From the IMG/VR virus record IMGVR_UViG_3300023179_000040, positions 1 through 64,000 of that record: a stretch of 64,000 nucleotides of DNA; one strand, 5' to 3'. The notes beneath the pieces are model-generated. The model ran no database searches. It had not been told where the DNA came from and saw nothing but the letters and a program-made list of their open reading frames with translations. This stretch comes from a virus. Shown in pieces: positions 13,035-22,365 of the stretch; the stretch's first letter is position 1; every line of letters begins with the position of its first letter. The position numbers were made by a program, and so were the translations under genes.

Positions 13035-15239
13035 ATGGCTAAAAAGAAACCCAAAAACGAAGTAATAAAAGACGCTAATATAATTCCAGAAGATGCTTAC
13101 GTAACATGGGGAGATGATTTAGCCAGTAAACAGGATGCCCTAAAAAGATCATCGGCTTCTTTAGATGAGTTCACGCTCATAAATAAAGCTGAAGGCATGA
13201 GAAGGTATGGTCTAGATTACTCAAATCTTGATGGAATCACAGGTAGTCGTCCGGGTTTTACTAGAACAGACTATGACTATTTTAGACCGGATGAAGCAGT
13301 ACCGAAAAAGGTTAAAGCCATTTTACAACGAGCTGAGGACATTTATCAAAGGGTTGGTCTAGTTAAAAACGTTATAGATTTGATGGGTGATTTTGCTACT
13401 CAAGGAATCAGACTATCACACAAGAATAAAAGAATAGAAAGATTTTACAGAAGATGGTTTAAAAAAATACAGGGTAAAGATAGAAGCGAAAGATTTTTAA
13501 ATAATCTTTATAAATCTGGTAATGTAGTTATCGATAGACGCACAGCTAAAATTAGTTTGAAGGTTACAGAAAAATTATATCAAAGCTTAGGAACCGCAGA
13601 CTATCAAATAGCAGACATTGACAATGTACAGATAGAAAAAAGAGAAATACCATGGAAATATACTTTTATAGATCCAGTATTTGTGGATGTAGTTGCCGGA
13701 CCATTAGCTTCTTTTGTAGACAACAAAACATATGAATTACAACTTCCAGGAAATCTTAGAAGCCAAATAAATGCTCCTAAAACAGAAGCAGAGAAACAAA
13801 TTTTGGCTGGTCTTCCTAAAGAAATTATAGAAGCAGCTAAAACACAACACGGATTTCCTCTGGATCCAAATAAAACTTTAGTATTCCATTATAAAAAAGA
13901 TGATTGGCAAGCTTGGGCTTTCCCAATGATCTATGCTATTATGGATGATCTAACAGTTGTAGAAAAATTAAAACTTGCTGATATGGCGGCTTTAGATGGT
14001 GCAGTATCTAATATAAGAATTTTTAAGCTAGGTAATCTAGAACATAGAATTGCTCCCACCAAAGCAGCAACAGCTAAACTAGCACAAATCCTAGGAAATA
14101 ATACTGGTGGCGGCACTATGGATTTAATTTGGGGTCCAGATATTGAACTATTAGAATCTAATACTAATGTTCATCAATTTTTAGGTGAAAATAAATATAT
14201 TCCTCATATGAATGCTGTTTATGCTGGTCTAGGTATTCCACCAACATTAACTGGTACATTCGGAGCTGCCGGAACAACCAATAACTTTATTTCACTAAAA
14301 ACATTAACACAGAGACTACAATATGGTCGAGATGTTCTAGTAAGATTTTGGGAAAATGAAATTGCATTAGTACAAAAAGCTATGGGATTTAAATATCCAG
14401 CTAAAATAGAATTTGATAGAATGGATCTATCCAATGAAGATACTGAAAAAGCATTATTAATTCAACTAGCAGATCGTAATCTAATTAGTGATGAACTATT
14501 ACAAACTAAATTTGGTTTTGATCCTGACATGGAGAAGTCTAGACTCAATAGAGAAACTAGAGAAAGAAAGAGCGATAGAATGACACGTAAGGCCGGTCCA
14601 TGGTTTGATCCTCAGATAGAAAACTCACTTAAGAAAATAGTTCTACAGACAGGTACGGTGACTCCAAGTCAGGTCGGTCTTGATCTTGAAAAAAAGAAAG
14701 CTGGAGAAAAATCGGCACTTGAACTGAAGGTACCAGCAGCTCCTACCATGAAGTTGGCAAACGATTCGCCAGAATCGTTGCCTAAAGCACCAGGACAAGG
14801 AAGACCCAAAACGTCCAAGGATTCTCAGAAACGAAAAACAAAAGTTTTCCAACCCCAAACAGGGGCTACTCTAATGATTTGGGCAAACAAAGCACAAGAT
14901 AAGATAAATGAGATTATAAATCCAGTATTATTAGATTTCTATAATAAAAAAAATTTAAGAAGTTTAAGTTCTATAGAGTTTTCTGAAGCAGAAGAGATTA
15001 GGACAAAAATTTTATTTGGACTTCAACCAATGTCCAAGATAGACGAAGATTCAATAATGGGTTCCTTTGCACAAATAGATAGTCCAGAAAATAAATATAA
15101 AATATATGAATATAAAAACTGGCTTAAATCTATTGAACAGACTTTAAATCAATCACTATCTGTAGAAGAACAAAAGCAAGCAAAAGCTTCTTTTTATAGC
15201 TTGGTGTATTCTCCTGAAGACACAGGAGAAATAGAATGA
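13035..15239 (+). CDS. portal protein (734 aa)
   Basis: It follows the large terminase and precedes the protease, the standard portal position. The sequence has the portal-type pattern: an N-terminal segment, a helical-plus-beta body (KKVKAILQRAEDIYQRVGLV, then RFLNNLYKSGNVVIDRR), an FTFIDP-like wing strand (YTFIDPVFVDVV), and the LGIPPTLTG loop near residue 395 that fits the tunnel region. Length is on the high side, partly from a Lys/Pro-rich C-terminal extension (residues about 540-620). It forms the dodecameric DNA gate of the head. Confidence 0.85.
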   Translation: MAKKKPKNEVIKDANIIPEDAYVTWGDDLASKQDALKRSSASLDEFTLINKAEGMRRYGLDYSNLDGITGSRPGFTRTDYDYFRPDEAVPKKVKAILQRAEDIYQRVGLVKNVIDLMGDFATQGIRLSHKNKRIERFYRRWFKKIQGKDRSERFLNNLYKSGNVVIDRRTAKISLKVTEKLYQSLGTADYQIADIDNVQIEKREIPWKYTFIDPVFVDVVAGPLASFVDNKTYELQLPGNLRSQINAPKTEAEKQILAGLPKEIIEAAKTQHGFPLDPNKTLVFHYKKDDWQAWAFPMIYAIMDDLTVVEKLKLADMAALDGAVSNIRIFKLGNLEHRIAPTKAATAKLAQILGNNTGGGTMDLIWGPDIELLESNTNVHQFLGENKYIPHMNAVYAGLGIPPTLTGTFGAAGTTNNFISLKTLTQRLQYGRDVLVRFWENEIALVQKAMGFKYPAKIEFDRMDLSNEDTEKALLIQLADRNLISDELLQTKFGFDPDMEKSRLNRETRERKSDRMTRKAGPWFDPQIENSLKKIVLQTGTVTPSQVGLDLEKKKAGEKSALELKVPAAPTMKLANDSPESLPKAPGQGRPKTSKDSQKRKTKVFQPQTGATLMIWANKAQDKINEIINPVLLDFYNKKNLRSLSSIEFSEAEEIRTKILFGLQPMSKIDEDSIMGSFAQIDSPENKYKIYEYKNWLKSIEQTLNQSLSVEEQKQAKASFYSLVYSPEDTGEIE
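15204..15213 (+). promoter_or_regulatory. possible late promoter motif inside the portal gene end
   Basis: TTGGTGTATTCT resembles the intergenic copy at 53116 and lies 32 nt before the protease start. It is within coding sequence, so chance is possible. Confidence 0.25.
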
Positions 15240-16798
15240 AAATATTTTCCCAAGAGATCGTAGACGGTCTAGAAACCCAACTATCTGCATCAGCCTCTAT
15301 CTCATATGCTTCTATGGCTACTCCGTCGCCAAATTCTCGTCAACATAAAATTAATAATATTCAATCAATAGCATCATTAAGCGATAATGATCTATACTAT
15401 GTTCAATCTATTTTAGTTAGTTCATCTTGGAATAAAAATGATGATATATTCGATAAAACTGAGGTATGGAACGCAAGACGCACCCCTGAAGACAAACCAA
15501 CCAATTTAGAGCATGATGAGTCTACTATTATTGGACATATTACTTCTAACTGGCCAATTAAAGATGATGGTACACTGATTGACGATAATACTGATATTGG
15601 TGATTTGCCAGAAAAATATCATATATTAACTGGTTCTGTTATTTATAGAGGATTTACTAATCCCGATCTTAAAAGTAGAGCAGATAAATTAATAGATGAA
15701 ATAGAACAAGGTGTTAAATACGTAAGTATGGAGTGTTTCTTTAAAAGCTTTGATTATGGACTAATTAATAAAAGTACTGGAGAATATAAAGTATTACCTA
15801 GAAATGAAGCCACTGCATATTTAACAAAATATTTAAGAGCATATGGTGGACAAGGAGAACATGATAATTATAAGATAGGTAGAGTATTAAGAGATATTAC
15901 ATTTTCTGGAAAAGGCTTTGTTAATAAACCAGCTAATCCAGATAGTATTATTTTTACTAAAAATATGCTAGAAGAACAAAATACAAAAAAATCAACCGAA
16001 AAATTTGAAGATTTATCAATTGCGGGTGTATGTGATAATCAGACCAACCTTAATGTGGAGAATAACATTATGAATTTAGAAAATATTCAAGCAGAAGTTG
16101 CCGAACTCAAGACCAAGATTGAAGCTATGACAGCTTCTTCAGCCGAAGTAGTCAAAGAAGCTTATGCTTTAACTACCGAGCTTAAGGATAAGGTAGCCGC
16201 ACTAGAAAACGAAATTAAGGCCAAAGAGCAGACAATTGCCGAATTAACAGCTGCTCAGGAAGCTATTGCTGCTGAAAAAGAAGAAGCAGCTAAGAAAACA
16301 GCAGAGAAGAAGGTCGAAGAAGAAGCTGAAATGGATAAAACCAAGAGCGATCTTGCTGCTGCTCTTGAAACCATTGCAGGCTATAAAGCCAAAGAAGAAG
16401 AAATGGCTAAGAAAGAAAAGAAAATAAAGAGAGCTTCTGCTCTAATTGAAAATGGTCTAGACACAGAAACTGCTAATGCTACAGTCGATAAGTTTGAAAG
16501 TATGGATGATGAAACTTTCGCTGCTATGACCAGTCTTTTTGCTGCTACAAAGAAGAACAGTAATAAAGAAGAAGAAATGGAAGATGAAAAAGAAGAAGCA
16601 GCTAAGAAAGATACAGAAGAAGCTGAGGATACAAAAGACAAGGCTTCACAAAATACAGTTGATGCGTCTGTTCTAGAAACAGCAGAAGTAGAAACTGGTG
16701 TTAATCTTGGTGTTGGCGGAGAGGCCATATCAGCCGTTGAAGCAACACGCGCAGCATTGGTTGAATTCGTTTCCAGTAGACTCGGTAAGAAACAATAA
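15236..16798 (+). CDS. prohead protease fused to scaffold domain (520 aa)
   Basis: Residues 45-250 look like a phage maturation protease. NLEHDES carries a probable catalytic His93 and YVSMECF a probable Ser164, with the usual ITSNWP-type strand between. Residues 280-500 are a very charged coiled coil (AELKTKIEAMTASSAEVVKE), ending in a Lys/Glu-rich tail. A protease with a scaffold C-terminus cleaves itself and the core as the head matures. The start overlaps the portal stop (ATGA). Confidence 0.8.
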   Translation: MKIFSQEIVDGLETQLSASASISYASMATPSPNSRQHKINNIQSIASLSDNDLYYVQSILVSSSWNKNDDIFDKTEVWNARRTPEDKPTNLEHDESTIIGHITSNWPIKDDGTLIDDNTDIGDLPEKYHILTGSVIYRGFTNPDLKSRADKLIDEIEQGVKYVSMECFFKSFDYGLINKSTGEYKVLPRNEATAYLTKYLRAYGGQGEHDNYKIGRVLRDITFSGKGFVNKPANPDSIIFTKNMLEEQNTKKSTEKFEDLSIAGVCDNQTNLNVENNIMNLENIQAEVAELKTKIEAMTASSAEVVKEAYALTTELKDKVAALENEIKAKEQTIAELTAAQEAIAAEKEEAAKKTAEKKVEEEAEMDKTKSDLAAALETIAGYKAKEEEMAKKEKKIKRASALIENGLDTETANATVDKFESMDDETFAAMTSLFAATKKNSNKEEEMEDEKEEAAKKDTEEAEDTKDKASQNTVDASVLETAEVETGVNLGVGGEAISAVEATRAALVEFVSSRLGKKQ

Positions 16799-16822
16799 TT
16801 TTTATTAAGGGAGAAAACTAAC

Positions 16823-17281
16823 ATGGCTCTTAAACCACATCGTGTCGAATCATACACAGACGTTTCATACTTCATGGACACAGCCGCAGAACGTGGCGGT
16901 ATCGTTGTTCATACAACTTCTGGTAGCGGCGTTGCTATAGATGATGGCAATGCAGTTGTCGCCTATCCAACAGGTGTCAATTCTGGTACCAAACCAGCAG
17001 GCTTGCTACTAAATGATGTTGTTAGTATTGACCTAACAAGACAGCACATCAACTGGTATCGTGATGAAGTTCCGGTAGGCTCAAAGGTTACCGTACTTCG
17101 TCAAGGACAAGTTGCCACAAATATGGTTGCTTCTGGCGCTACGCCAACAGCTGGTGCAGATGCCTACTATGACACAGTTGGTAAGCTAACAACAGTTAGT
17201 ACCAATAGTGTTAAGGTTGGTAGATTCCTTGGTAGCAAAGATGCAGATGGTTACGTCAAAGTAGATATCAATATCACCTGA
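16823..17281 (+). CDS. head decoration protein (152 aa)
   Basis: The sequence is beta-rich and Gly/Thr/Val-rich (GGIVVHTTSGSGVAIDDGNA, then PAGLLLNDVVSIDLTRQHIN). The position directly between the protease/scaffold and the major capsid gene, and the composition, fit a head-stabilising decoration protein. AAGGGAGAAAACTAAC upstream is nearly identical to the capsid gene leader, so both should be translated at high level. Confidence 0.75.
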   Translation: MALKPHRVESYTDVSYFMDTAAERGGIVVHTTSGSGVAIDDGNAVVAYPTGVNSGTKPAGLLLNDVVSIDLTRQHINWYRDEVPVGSKVTVLRQGQVATNMVASGATPTAGADAYYDTVGKLTTVSTNSVKVGRFLGSKDADGYVKVDINIT

Positions 17282-17299
17282 TAAGGGAGAAAATCAAAC

Positions 17300-18307
17300 A
17301 TGTCAGCTAAAACTCAGAAATTTCAACCAACGCCTGAACTCACAGACCTTCTTGTTCGTTCAGGCTCGCCTAACCGTGAAGTTGCTCTAGCAGCCAATGC
17401 AGAATTTGCTAAGGCTTTAGAGCTTCCATTGAGAAAAGGTCTTCTTAGTGGTGATATTCTTGATGGTATCTTTGAGCCAATCAAACTTGCTCAAGGTGCT
17501 ACTCCAGAGTTTCCATTAGATTTCCTTGCTCCTGGAACAGAAAAAGACTTTGTGGCATATACCGTACCAAATCACGGATATATTCCAGAACGTCACGTAG
17601 AGAGCGATTACGTCATGGTGCCAGTATACGACATTGGCTCCAGTATCGACTATCTACTTAAGTATGCCCGCGATGCTCGCTGGGATGTTGTTGGTCGTGC
17701 TATGGAAGTGCTAGAAGGCTCATTCGTCAAGAAGATGAACGATGACGGCTGGCACACACTATTAGCCGCTGGCGTTGATCGTAATATCGTTGTATATGAT
17801 AGCGATGCTGCTAGCAACCAGTTTACCAAGCGTCTAGTAAGTCTCATGAAGACAGTAATGCGCAGAAATGCAGGCGGTAACTCAGCCAGCAATAATCGTG
17901 GTATCCTAACCGATCTTTATGTCTCACCAGAAAGCATGGAAGACATTCGCAATTGGGGTATCGATCAAGTTGATGAGATTACTCGTAGAGAAATCTATAC
18001 AGCTGCTGATGGTACACTCAACAGAGTTTTCGGTGTTAATCTCCACGATGTGGACGAGCTAGGTGTTGGTCAAGAATATCAACTATTCTATACCAATACT
18101 CTCGGTGGTACTATGGGAAGTAAGAGTGAGATTGTTGTTGGTCTTGATCAACGCAAGACTGATAGCTTTATCATGCCGGTTCGTGAAGAAGTTCAGATCT
18201 TCGAAGACGAAACACTACATCGTCAGAAGAGAGCTGGTTTCTACGGCTGGGCCGAACTCGGCTTCGCAGTACTCGATAACCGTAGAGTTCTCCTCGGCGC
18301 TCTCTAA
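17300..18307 (+). CDS. major capsid protein (335 aa)
   Basis: The sequence fits an HK97-fold capsid protein: an N-terminal helical arm (residues 1-60), a long spine helix (DARWDVVGRAMEVLEGSFVK), a peripheral domain (ILTDLYVSPESMEDIRNWGI) and a beta-rich end (QIFEDETLHRQKRAGFYGWA). It has a strong ribosome site (AAGGGAGAAAATC) and codon use more GC-rich than the neck and tail genes, as for a highly expressed gene. A strong terminator follows. Confidence 0.85.
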   Translation: MSAKTQKFQPTPELTDLLVRSGSPNREVALAANAEFAKALELPLRKGLLSGDILDGIFEPIKLAQGATPEFPLDFLAPGTEKDFVAYTVPNHGYIPERHVESDYVMVPVYDIGSSIDYLLKYARDARWDVVGRAMEVLEGSFVKKMNDDGWHTLLAAGVDRNIVVYDSDAASNQFTKRLVSLMKTVMRRNAGGNSASNNRGILTDLYVSPESMEDIRNWGIDQVDEITRREIYTAADGTLNRVFGVNLHDVDELGVGQEYQLFYTNTLGGTMGSKSEIVVGLDQRKTDSFIMPVREEVQIFEDETLHRQKRAGFYGWAELGFAVLDNRRVLLGAL

Positions 18308-18334
18308 TTCATCAGAGAGTATTAATTTAAAATC

Positions 18335-18374
18335 AGAAGGGTTCAGTAAGAGATTACTGACCCTTCTTTTTTTA
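18335..18374 (+). terminator. strong intrinsic terminator after the capsid gene
   Basis: AGAAGGGT and CAGTAA pair with TTACTG and ACCCTTCT around GAGA, followed by seven T. It ends the head transcript. Confidence 0.9.
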
Positions 18375-18472
18375 TATACAGCCTAGTATAATTGTTAAGA
18401 TATACTCACAAATACAAATCTGCCCATCATGAATAAAAGCCTAATTATCCTAATATCTATATTATCTGATAG

Positions 18473-18482
18473 GTGTATATTA
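18473..18482 (+). promoter_or_regulatory. candidate late promoter motif
   Basis: GTGTATATTA, 50 nt before the neck gene start and after the capsid terminator, where a new promoter is needed. Confidence 0.55.
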
Positions 18483-18522
18483 TTATAGTCTAAAATTATT
18501 ATTCTCATTAAAGGGCTAAAAT

Positions 18523-19038
18523 ATGAGTTGGCAAATAGAAATCCCTATTATAGTACGCACATTAATTAATGATTTGGGAGATCAGTCAGTTTATAGTGAT
18601 GAAAGAATTTTACAAGTGATTACAGTAGCAGCAAAATATGTTCAATTCGATGTGGTATTAGACCACTCGTATAGCATCGATGTGAGTAATTTAGGTATTA
18701 GTCCTGATCCAACAGATGATAGAGATGAAATTTTTATTAGTTTAGTTTCTTTGAAAGCGGCTTGTCTGATAGATCAAAGTACATTTAGAACAAAAGCAGC
18801 CATGGAAGGTATACGTGCCGCTTTAGGTTCAGCTAGCCTAAGTGTAGCCGGTCAAAGTGCTGCATGGAATACTATTCTAGAGAAAGGACCGTGCGCACTG
18901 TATGATGAATTAACTAGTCATTGGGATGTTAAAGATGCTAGTGCTGTTCGCGCTGTACTTAGTCCATTCGTCGGTAATAAGTTTGATCCAAGAGCAATAC
19001 AGCTCAATCCGTACAGAAGTAGAGATATATACTCTTAA
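18523..19038 (+). CDS. probable head-tail adaptor (171 aa)
   Basis: It begins MSWQIEIPIIVRTLINDLGD. The helical layout (YSDERILQVITVAAKYVQFD, then a long Ala-rich helix near residue 95) and the position just after the capsid gene resemble head-tail adaptor (connector) proteins that bind the portal. The short Pro/Asp loop between helices (NLGISPDPTDDRDE) is typical. The assignment is by position and fold pattern. Confidence 0.55.
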   Translation: MSWQIEIPIIVRTLINDLGDQSVYSDERILQVITVAAKYVQFDVVLDHSYSIDVSNLGISPDPTDDRDEIFISLVSLKAACLIDQSTFRTKAAMEGIRAALGSASLSVAGQSAAWNTILEKGPCALYDELTSHWDVKDASAVRAVLSPFVGNKFDPRAIQLNPYRSRDIYS

Positions 19039-19058
19039 ATTATTAGGAATATTTTATT

Positions 19059-19985
19059 ATGCCAGCAGCAGTATACGATACAGTTATAGAACAAGGATCC
19101 TCTTTTGTAATAAATTTTATATATACAGATAATAATGGATCTCCTATAGATATTACTAATTATTGCGTATTATTACAGTGGTTAACTAATACTAATGATT
19201 TGTATAGTTTTTCTAACAGATATGATGGTACCGATTATAGTTTAGTTGCAAAATCAGACGGCACAATTACATTAACAATACCATCAAAAACTACTAATGA
19301 TTATGTATTTGATAGCGCTGTTTATGATTTAGATATACAAGAACCCAACGAAGAATATCCTGGTAGCGGCCTTAAGACATATAGACTCGCTACCGGAACT
19401 ATTAGGGTCTTAAAAAGAATAACATCCATATTATCCTCAAACTGTGCAGATTTATCTTCTAGATTTGAACTTAAAGATACTTGCGATGTAGAATGTGGTA
19501 AATTAGATATCTATAGCGCTCAATATGACGGTGCTGGTTTTAGTATACCAGATATGTCATCTGCTAGTAGTTCTATTTATGTAGACGATACAAGAGTAGT
19601 AGAAAATATAGAAGTAGCTATTAATGGATTAAGACATAATAGCCCACAAGATTTATCATTTGTATTAACTCCACCGTCTGGAGACAGCATACTACTCTCT
19701 GCCAATTCTAAAATTACTAATTATAGACCAGGATTCAGTTGCATGTTTTCAAATAGAGCCCCCTATGATGCTTATATTAGTACTATAAATAGTGGTGGAT
19801 TATGTAGAATTGTTGATAAAGCTGCCGATGTATTATTTGATGGTGGTCCAATAGTAGGGTCTTTTGATCATTTATATACTAATAATAATATTCCTGGTAG
19901 TTGGTCTCTTACTATCAAAGATAGTGATGTTGGAGTATCCGGCTCTATCGATTCCTGGAAACTAATCATTACATACCAACCATAA
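19059..19985 (+). CDS. virion neck protein with C-terminal P-domain-like module (308 aa)
   Basis: Residues 1-120 follow a common phage structural pattern (YDTVIEQGSSFVINFIYTDN, then GSPIDITNYCVLLQW). Residues 175-305 resemble a proprotein-convertase P (homo B) jelly roll: VVENIEVAINGLRHNSPQDL, then SFVLTPPSGDSILL, FDGG, and PGSWSLTIKDSDVGVSGSID. P-domains bind calcium or ligands in secreted proteases. Here it is probably a surface-displayed adhesive module on the neck. No protease triad is seen. Confidence 0.65.
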   Translation: MPAAVYDTVIEQGSSFVINFIYTDNNGSPIDITNYCVLLQWLTNTNDLYSFSNRYDGTDYSLVAKSDGTITLTIPSKTTNDYVFDSAVYDLDIQEPNEEYPGSGLKTYRLATGTIRVLKRITSILSSNCADLSSRFELKDTCDVECGKLDIYSAQYDGAGFSIPDMSSASSSIYVDDTRVVENIEVAINGLRHNSPQDLSFVLTPPSGDSILLSANSKITNYRPGFSCMFSNRAPYDAYISTINSGGLCRIVDKAADVLFDGGPIVGSFDHLYTNNNIPGSWSLTIKDSDVGVSGSIDSWKLIITYQP

Positions 19986-19997
19986 AGGACGATTGGT

Positions 19998-20195
19998 ATG
20001 ATTACAAAAACTATATTTATTGATCAGAGTAAGTTGGCTATGTCCACCGAAAGATTTGCTATAGATATGGTATATACAAATACCAATACAGTTTATATCA
20101 AACATACGATTGATACTTCCAGCAAGATTATGGTACGTAAAGATACTGTTAATTTCCAACAAGAAAATACAACGTTATTCCCGGTAAAATCATGA
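19998..20195 (+). CDS. small structural hypothetical protein (65 aa)
   Basis: The protein begins MITKTIFIDQSKLAMSTERF and is beta-rich. It has an AAAGGACG ribosome site and its stop overlaps the next ATG as ATGA. It lies among neck genes. Family not recognised. Confidence 0.7.
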   Translation: MITKTIFIDQSKLAMSTERFAIDMVYTNTNTVYIKHTIDTSSKIMVRKDTVNFQQENTTLFPVKS

Positions 20196-20710
20196 ATATG
20201 TTTAAGAATATTATAACGGCAGAATTTAAACAATTATATAATGATGCTATAGACGCTTTGTTAGATCCATCCAGCGGACTAGTCAATCCATGCATAATCA
20301 GATATGGCAATAACCCATCAGAATCTAGTCTATGTAATAATTGTATTTTTGATTCAATAAGTCACCTATCTTCTAATGTGTATAACAATACTGGACCAAT
20401 GCCATTTGCTGAAGGCGGAGTATGTCCTGTTTGTTTAGGTAAGGGGCTCATTAATTCCGGCATAATTACTAAACAAGAAACTGTTAATATAGCCGTAATT
20501 GTTGATGCTAAATCATTTATAAATGTTGCAGATATTACAAATATCAGATCAAATGTTATACAAACTATTTGTAGTATAAATCTTATGAATAAATTACAAA
20601 ATGCTGTTGATATTGTTGTTCATGGTATTGCTTATCAAAAAATGGCCGCAGCACAACCTTGCGGATTAGCTGAACATAAATATATCAGTATGCTTTGGAA
20701 AGAGATTTAA
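20192..20710 (+). CDS. neck-region protein with CxxC zinc-like motifs (172 aa)
   Basis: Two Cys pairs, SLCNNCIF (about residue 47) and GVCPVCLGKG (about residue 77), probably make a zinc site. The rest is alpha/beta (TVNIAVIVDAKSFINVADIT). Position in the neck block suggests a head-completion or connector protein. Family not firmly recognised. Confidence 0.6.
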   Translation: MNMFKNIITAEFKQLYNDAIDALLDPSSGLVNPCIIRYGNNPSESSLCNNCIFDSISHLSSNVYNNTGPMPFAEGGVCPVCLGKGLINSGIITKQETVNIAVIVDAKSFINVADITNIRSNVIQTICSINLMNKLQNAVDIVVHGIAYQKMAAAQPCGLAEHKYISMLWKEI

Positions 20711-20711
20711 T

Positions 20712-21353
20712 ATGCAATTTTCTTTACAATTACTAGAAAGCAATAGTGATATTCGTCAAAAAATATTGAATGCATTATTAACAGAATGCGAGAGGACTAT
20801 CGATAAGTCTATACCTGATATTAGAGATAAAACTAAATCAGCATTGATTGATGCTTTGAAAACAGAACCAGAGTATAATGCTCTTAAAAGTGGTATTTTA
20901 AAATTAGAATTTGGTATTCCTAATACAGAAATTATTGATGACATTATAAATAAATTAGCTAATACTATTAATATAACTAAAAAAACATTAACTATTAATA
21001 ATAATGGCTTGTCTGGCGGATTAACTATTACTGCTATTTCTAGTGATATTGGTGACTTATTAAGCGATAGTAGTGCTATGGTTGTGGATACAGAGAGAGG
21101 GTATTCTTTACCATGGTTAGATTGGCTTTTATTAAAGGGAAACTCTATTATAGTTAGAAACTATACAGTAAAGTTCGGCCCTAGTCCAGCATCACGTACC
21201 GGGGAAGCCATAATGGTAGAATCCAATAAGAACTGGAGAGTACCAGCAGAATTTGTGGGTACAGAGAAAAATAATTGGACCACCAGAGCGATAGAGAAAA
21301 TAGAAAATCAAATCAATAACATTATAAAAACAGCAATTGAGAAAAATATATGA
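20712..21353 (+). CDS. probable tail completion/neck protein (213 aa)
   Basis: The SLPWLDWLLLKGNSIIVRNY segment with a following SRTGEAIM near residue 160 recalls virion proteins of other large phages found next to the tail tube gene. The N-terminal half is helical, and the C-terminal end is a helix. It overlaps the next gene by 4 nt (ATGA). Tail completion is inferred from the neighbours. Confidence 0.55.
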   Translation: MQFSLQLLESNSDIRQKILNALLTECERTIDKSIPDIRDKTKSALIDALKTEPEYNALKSGILKLEFGIPNTEIIDDIINKLANTINITKKTLTINNNGLSGGLTITAISSDIGDLLSDSSAMVVDTERGYSLPWLDWLLLKGNSIIVRNYTVKFGPSPASRTGEAIMVESNKNWRVPAEFVGTEKNNWTTRAIEKIENQINNIIKTAIEKNI

Positions 21354-22282
21354 CATCGTTTAATCATGTATCAAACATAGGCCAGAGAGATGCTTTTGCT
21401 AGTTTAGAAGATAATCTCAAAAGTTTTTTAGATTGGTCTTTCTTAAATATTGGAGGTTTCGTTAATGTATCTATTCCGGTAAATCCAACGAATCCAGGAT
21501 ATCATCAACTAATTCCACTAAGCGGCGACCCATCTTTGGCATACGGCAAAGAATGGGGAACGCTAAGAAAAGACTGGGTTTATGAAACAGGTATTAATTA
21601 TGAAAATACCTCCCCATCCCCCATTTCTGGCATAATTGTTAATGGAACTTTTTTGCCTGCGCCTACAGGTAGCGGTAATTATGGTTATTATATAGATCAT
21701 ACTAATGGTCGTATTATATTTGATAAAAATATATCAGTATCTAGTAAAGTCTATTTAAATTATAGTTATAGATTATTACAAGTTTATAAATCTAGTGAAA
21801 ACTTTTGGTGGAAAGAAATAGAAGCTAATAATTACAATCCATCAACAGTTTTATTTAAAACCCCAAACTATACAGCCAATTCTATACAATTACCGGCAAT
21901 AGTTATACAAACAGCTTCCAGATCCCAACTAATACCATACGAATTGGGTACAACAGAAAATATCCTAAGACAAGATGTATTATTACATGTTTTTTCAGAA
22001 CTATCATCTCAACGAAATAATTTTATTGATATTTTATTAAAACAAAAAGATAATAGCTTTTATCTATATGATATTAATAAAGTTATCAAAAATCAGTCTC
22101 AGCCTCTTAATTTTAGAGGAGAAGCTAATCCTTCTCGTTTAAATTATGATCAAATTGTCAATGATACTGAATTAATGTTAAAAAAAGCCTTTATTTTTAA
22201 TTCTACTCTATCAGAAATACAATCTTTTACCAATTCTCTCCACCATGGTGTGGTGAGATGGACCATTGAAATTTTCCCTTGA
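21350..22282 (+). CDS. neck/tail-terminator region protein (310 aa)
   Basis: Residues 20-145 are beta-rich with loops (NIGGFVNVSIPVNPTNPGYH, then GYYIDHTNGRIIFDKNISVS), like a virion structural domain. The C-terminal third is helical. Coupled by ATGA to the gene before and last before the tail tube gene. A tail terminator role is possible but not shown. Confidence 0.5.
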   Translation: MTSFNHVSNIGQRDAFASLEDNLKSFLDWSFLNIGGFVNVSIPVNPTNPGYHQLIPLSGDPSLAYGKEWGTLRKDWVYETGINYENTSPSPISGIIVNGTFLPAPTGSGNYGYYIDHTNGRIIFDKNISVSSKVYLNYSYRLLQVYKSSENFWWKEIEANNYNPSTVLFKTPNYTANSIQLPAIVIQTASRSQLIPYELGTTENILRQDVLLHVFSELSSQRNNFIDILLKQKDNSFYLYDINKVIKNQSQPLNFRGEANPSRLNYDQIVNDTELMLKKAFIFNSTLSEIQSFTNSLHHGVVRWTIEIFP

Positions 22283-22294
22283 TCAATATAATTG

Positions 22295-22304
22295 GTGTAC
22301 TATA
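22295..22304 (+). promoter_or_regulatory. candidate late promoter motif
   Basis: GGTGTACTATA, 71 nt before the tail tube start; the furthest spacing among the copies. Confidence 0.4.
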
Positions 22305-22365
22305 AATTAGACCGAACAAGAACCTTTAACTCTAAATCAAATTTAATCTAATACGGAGTTTAAAC

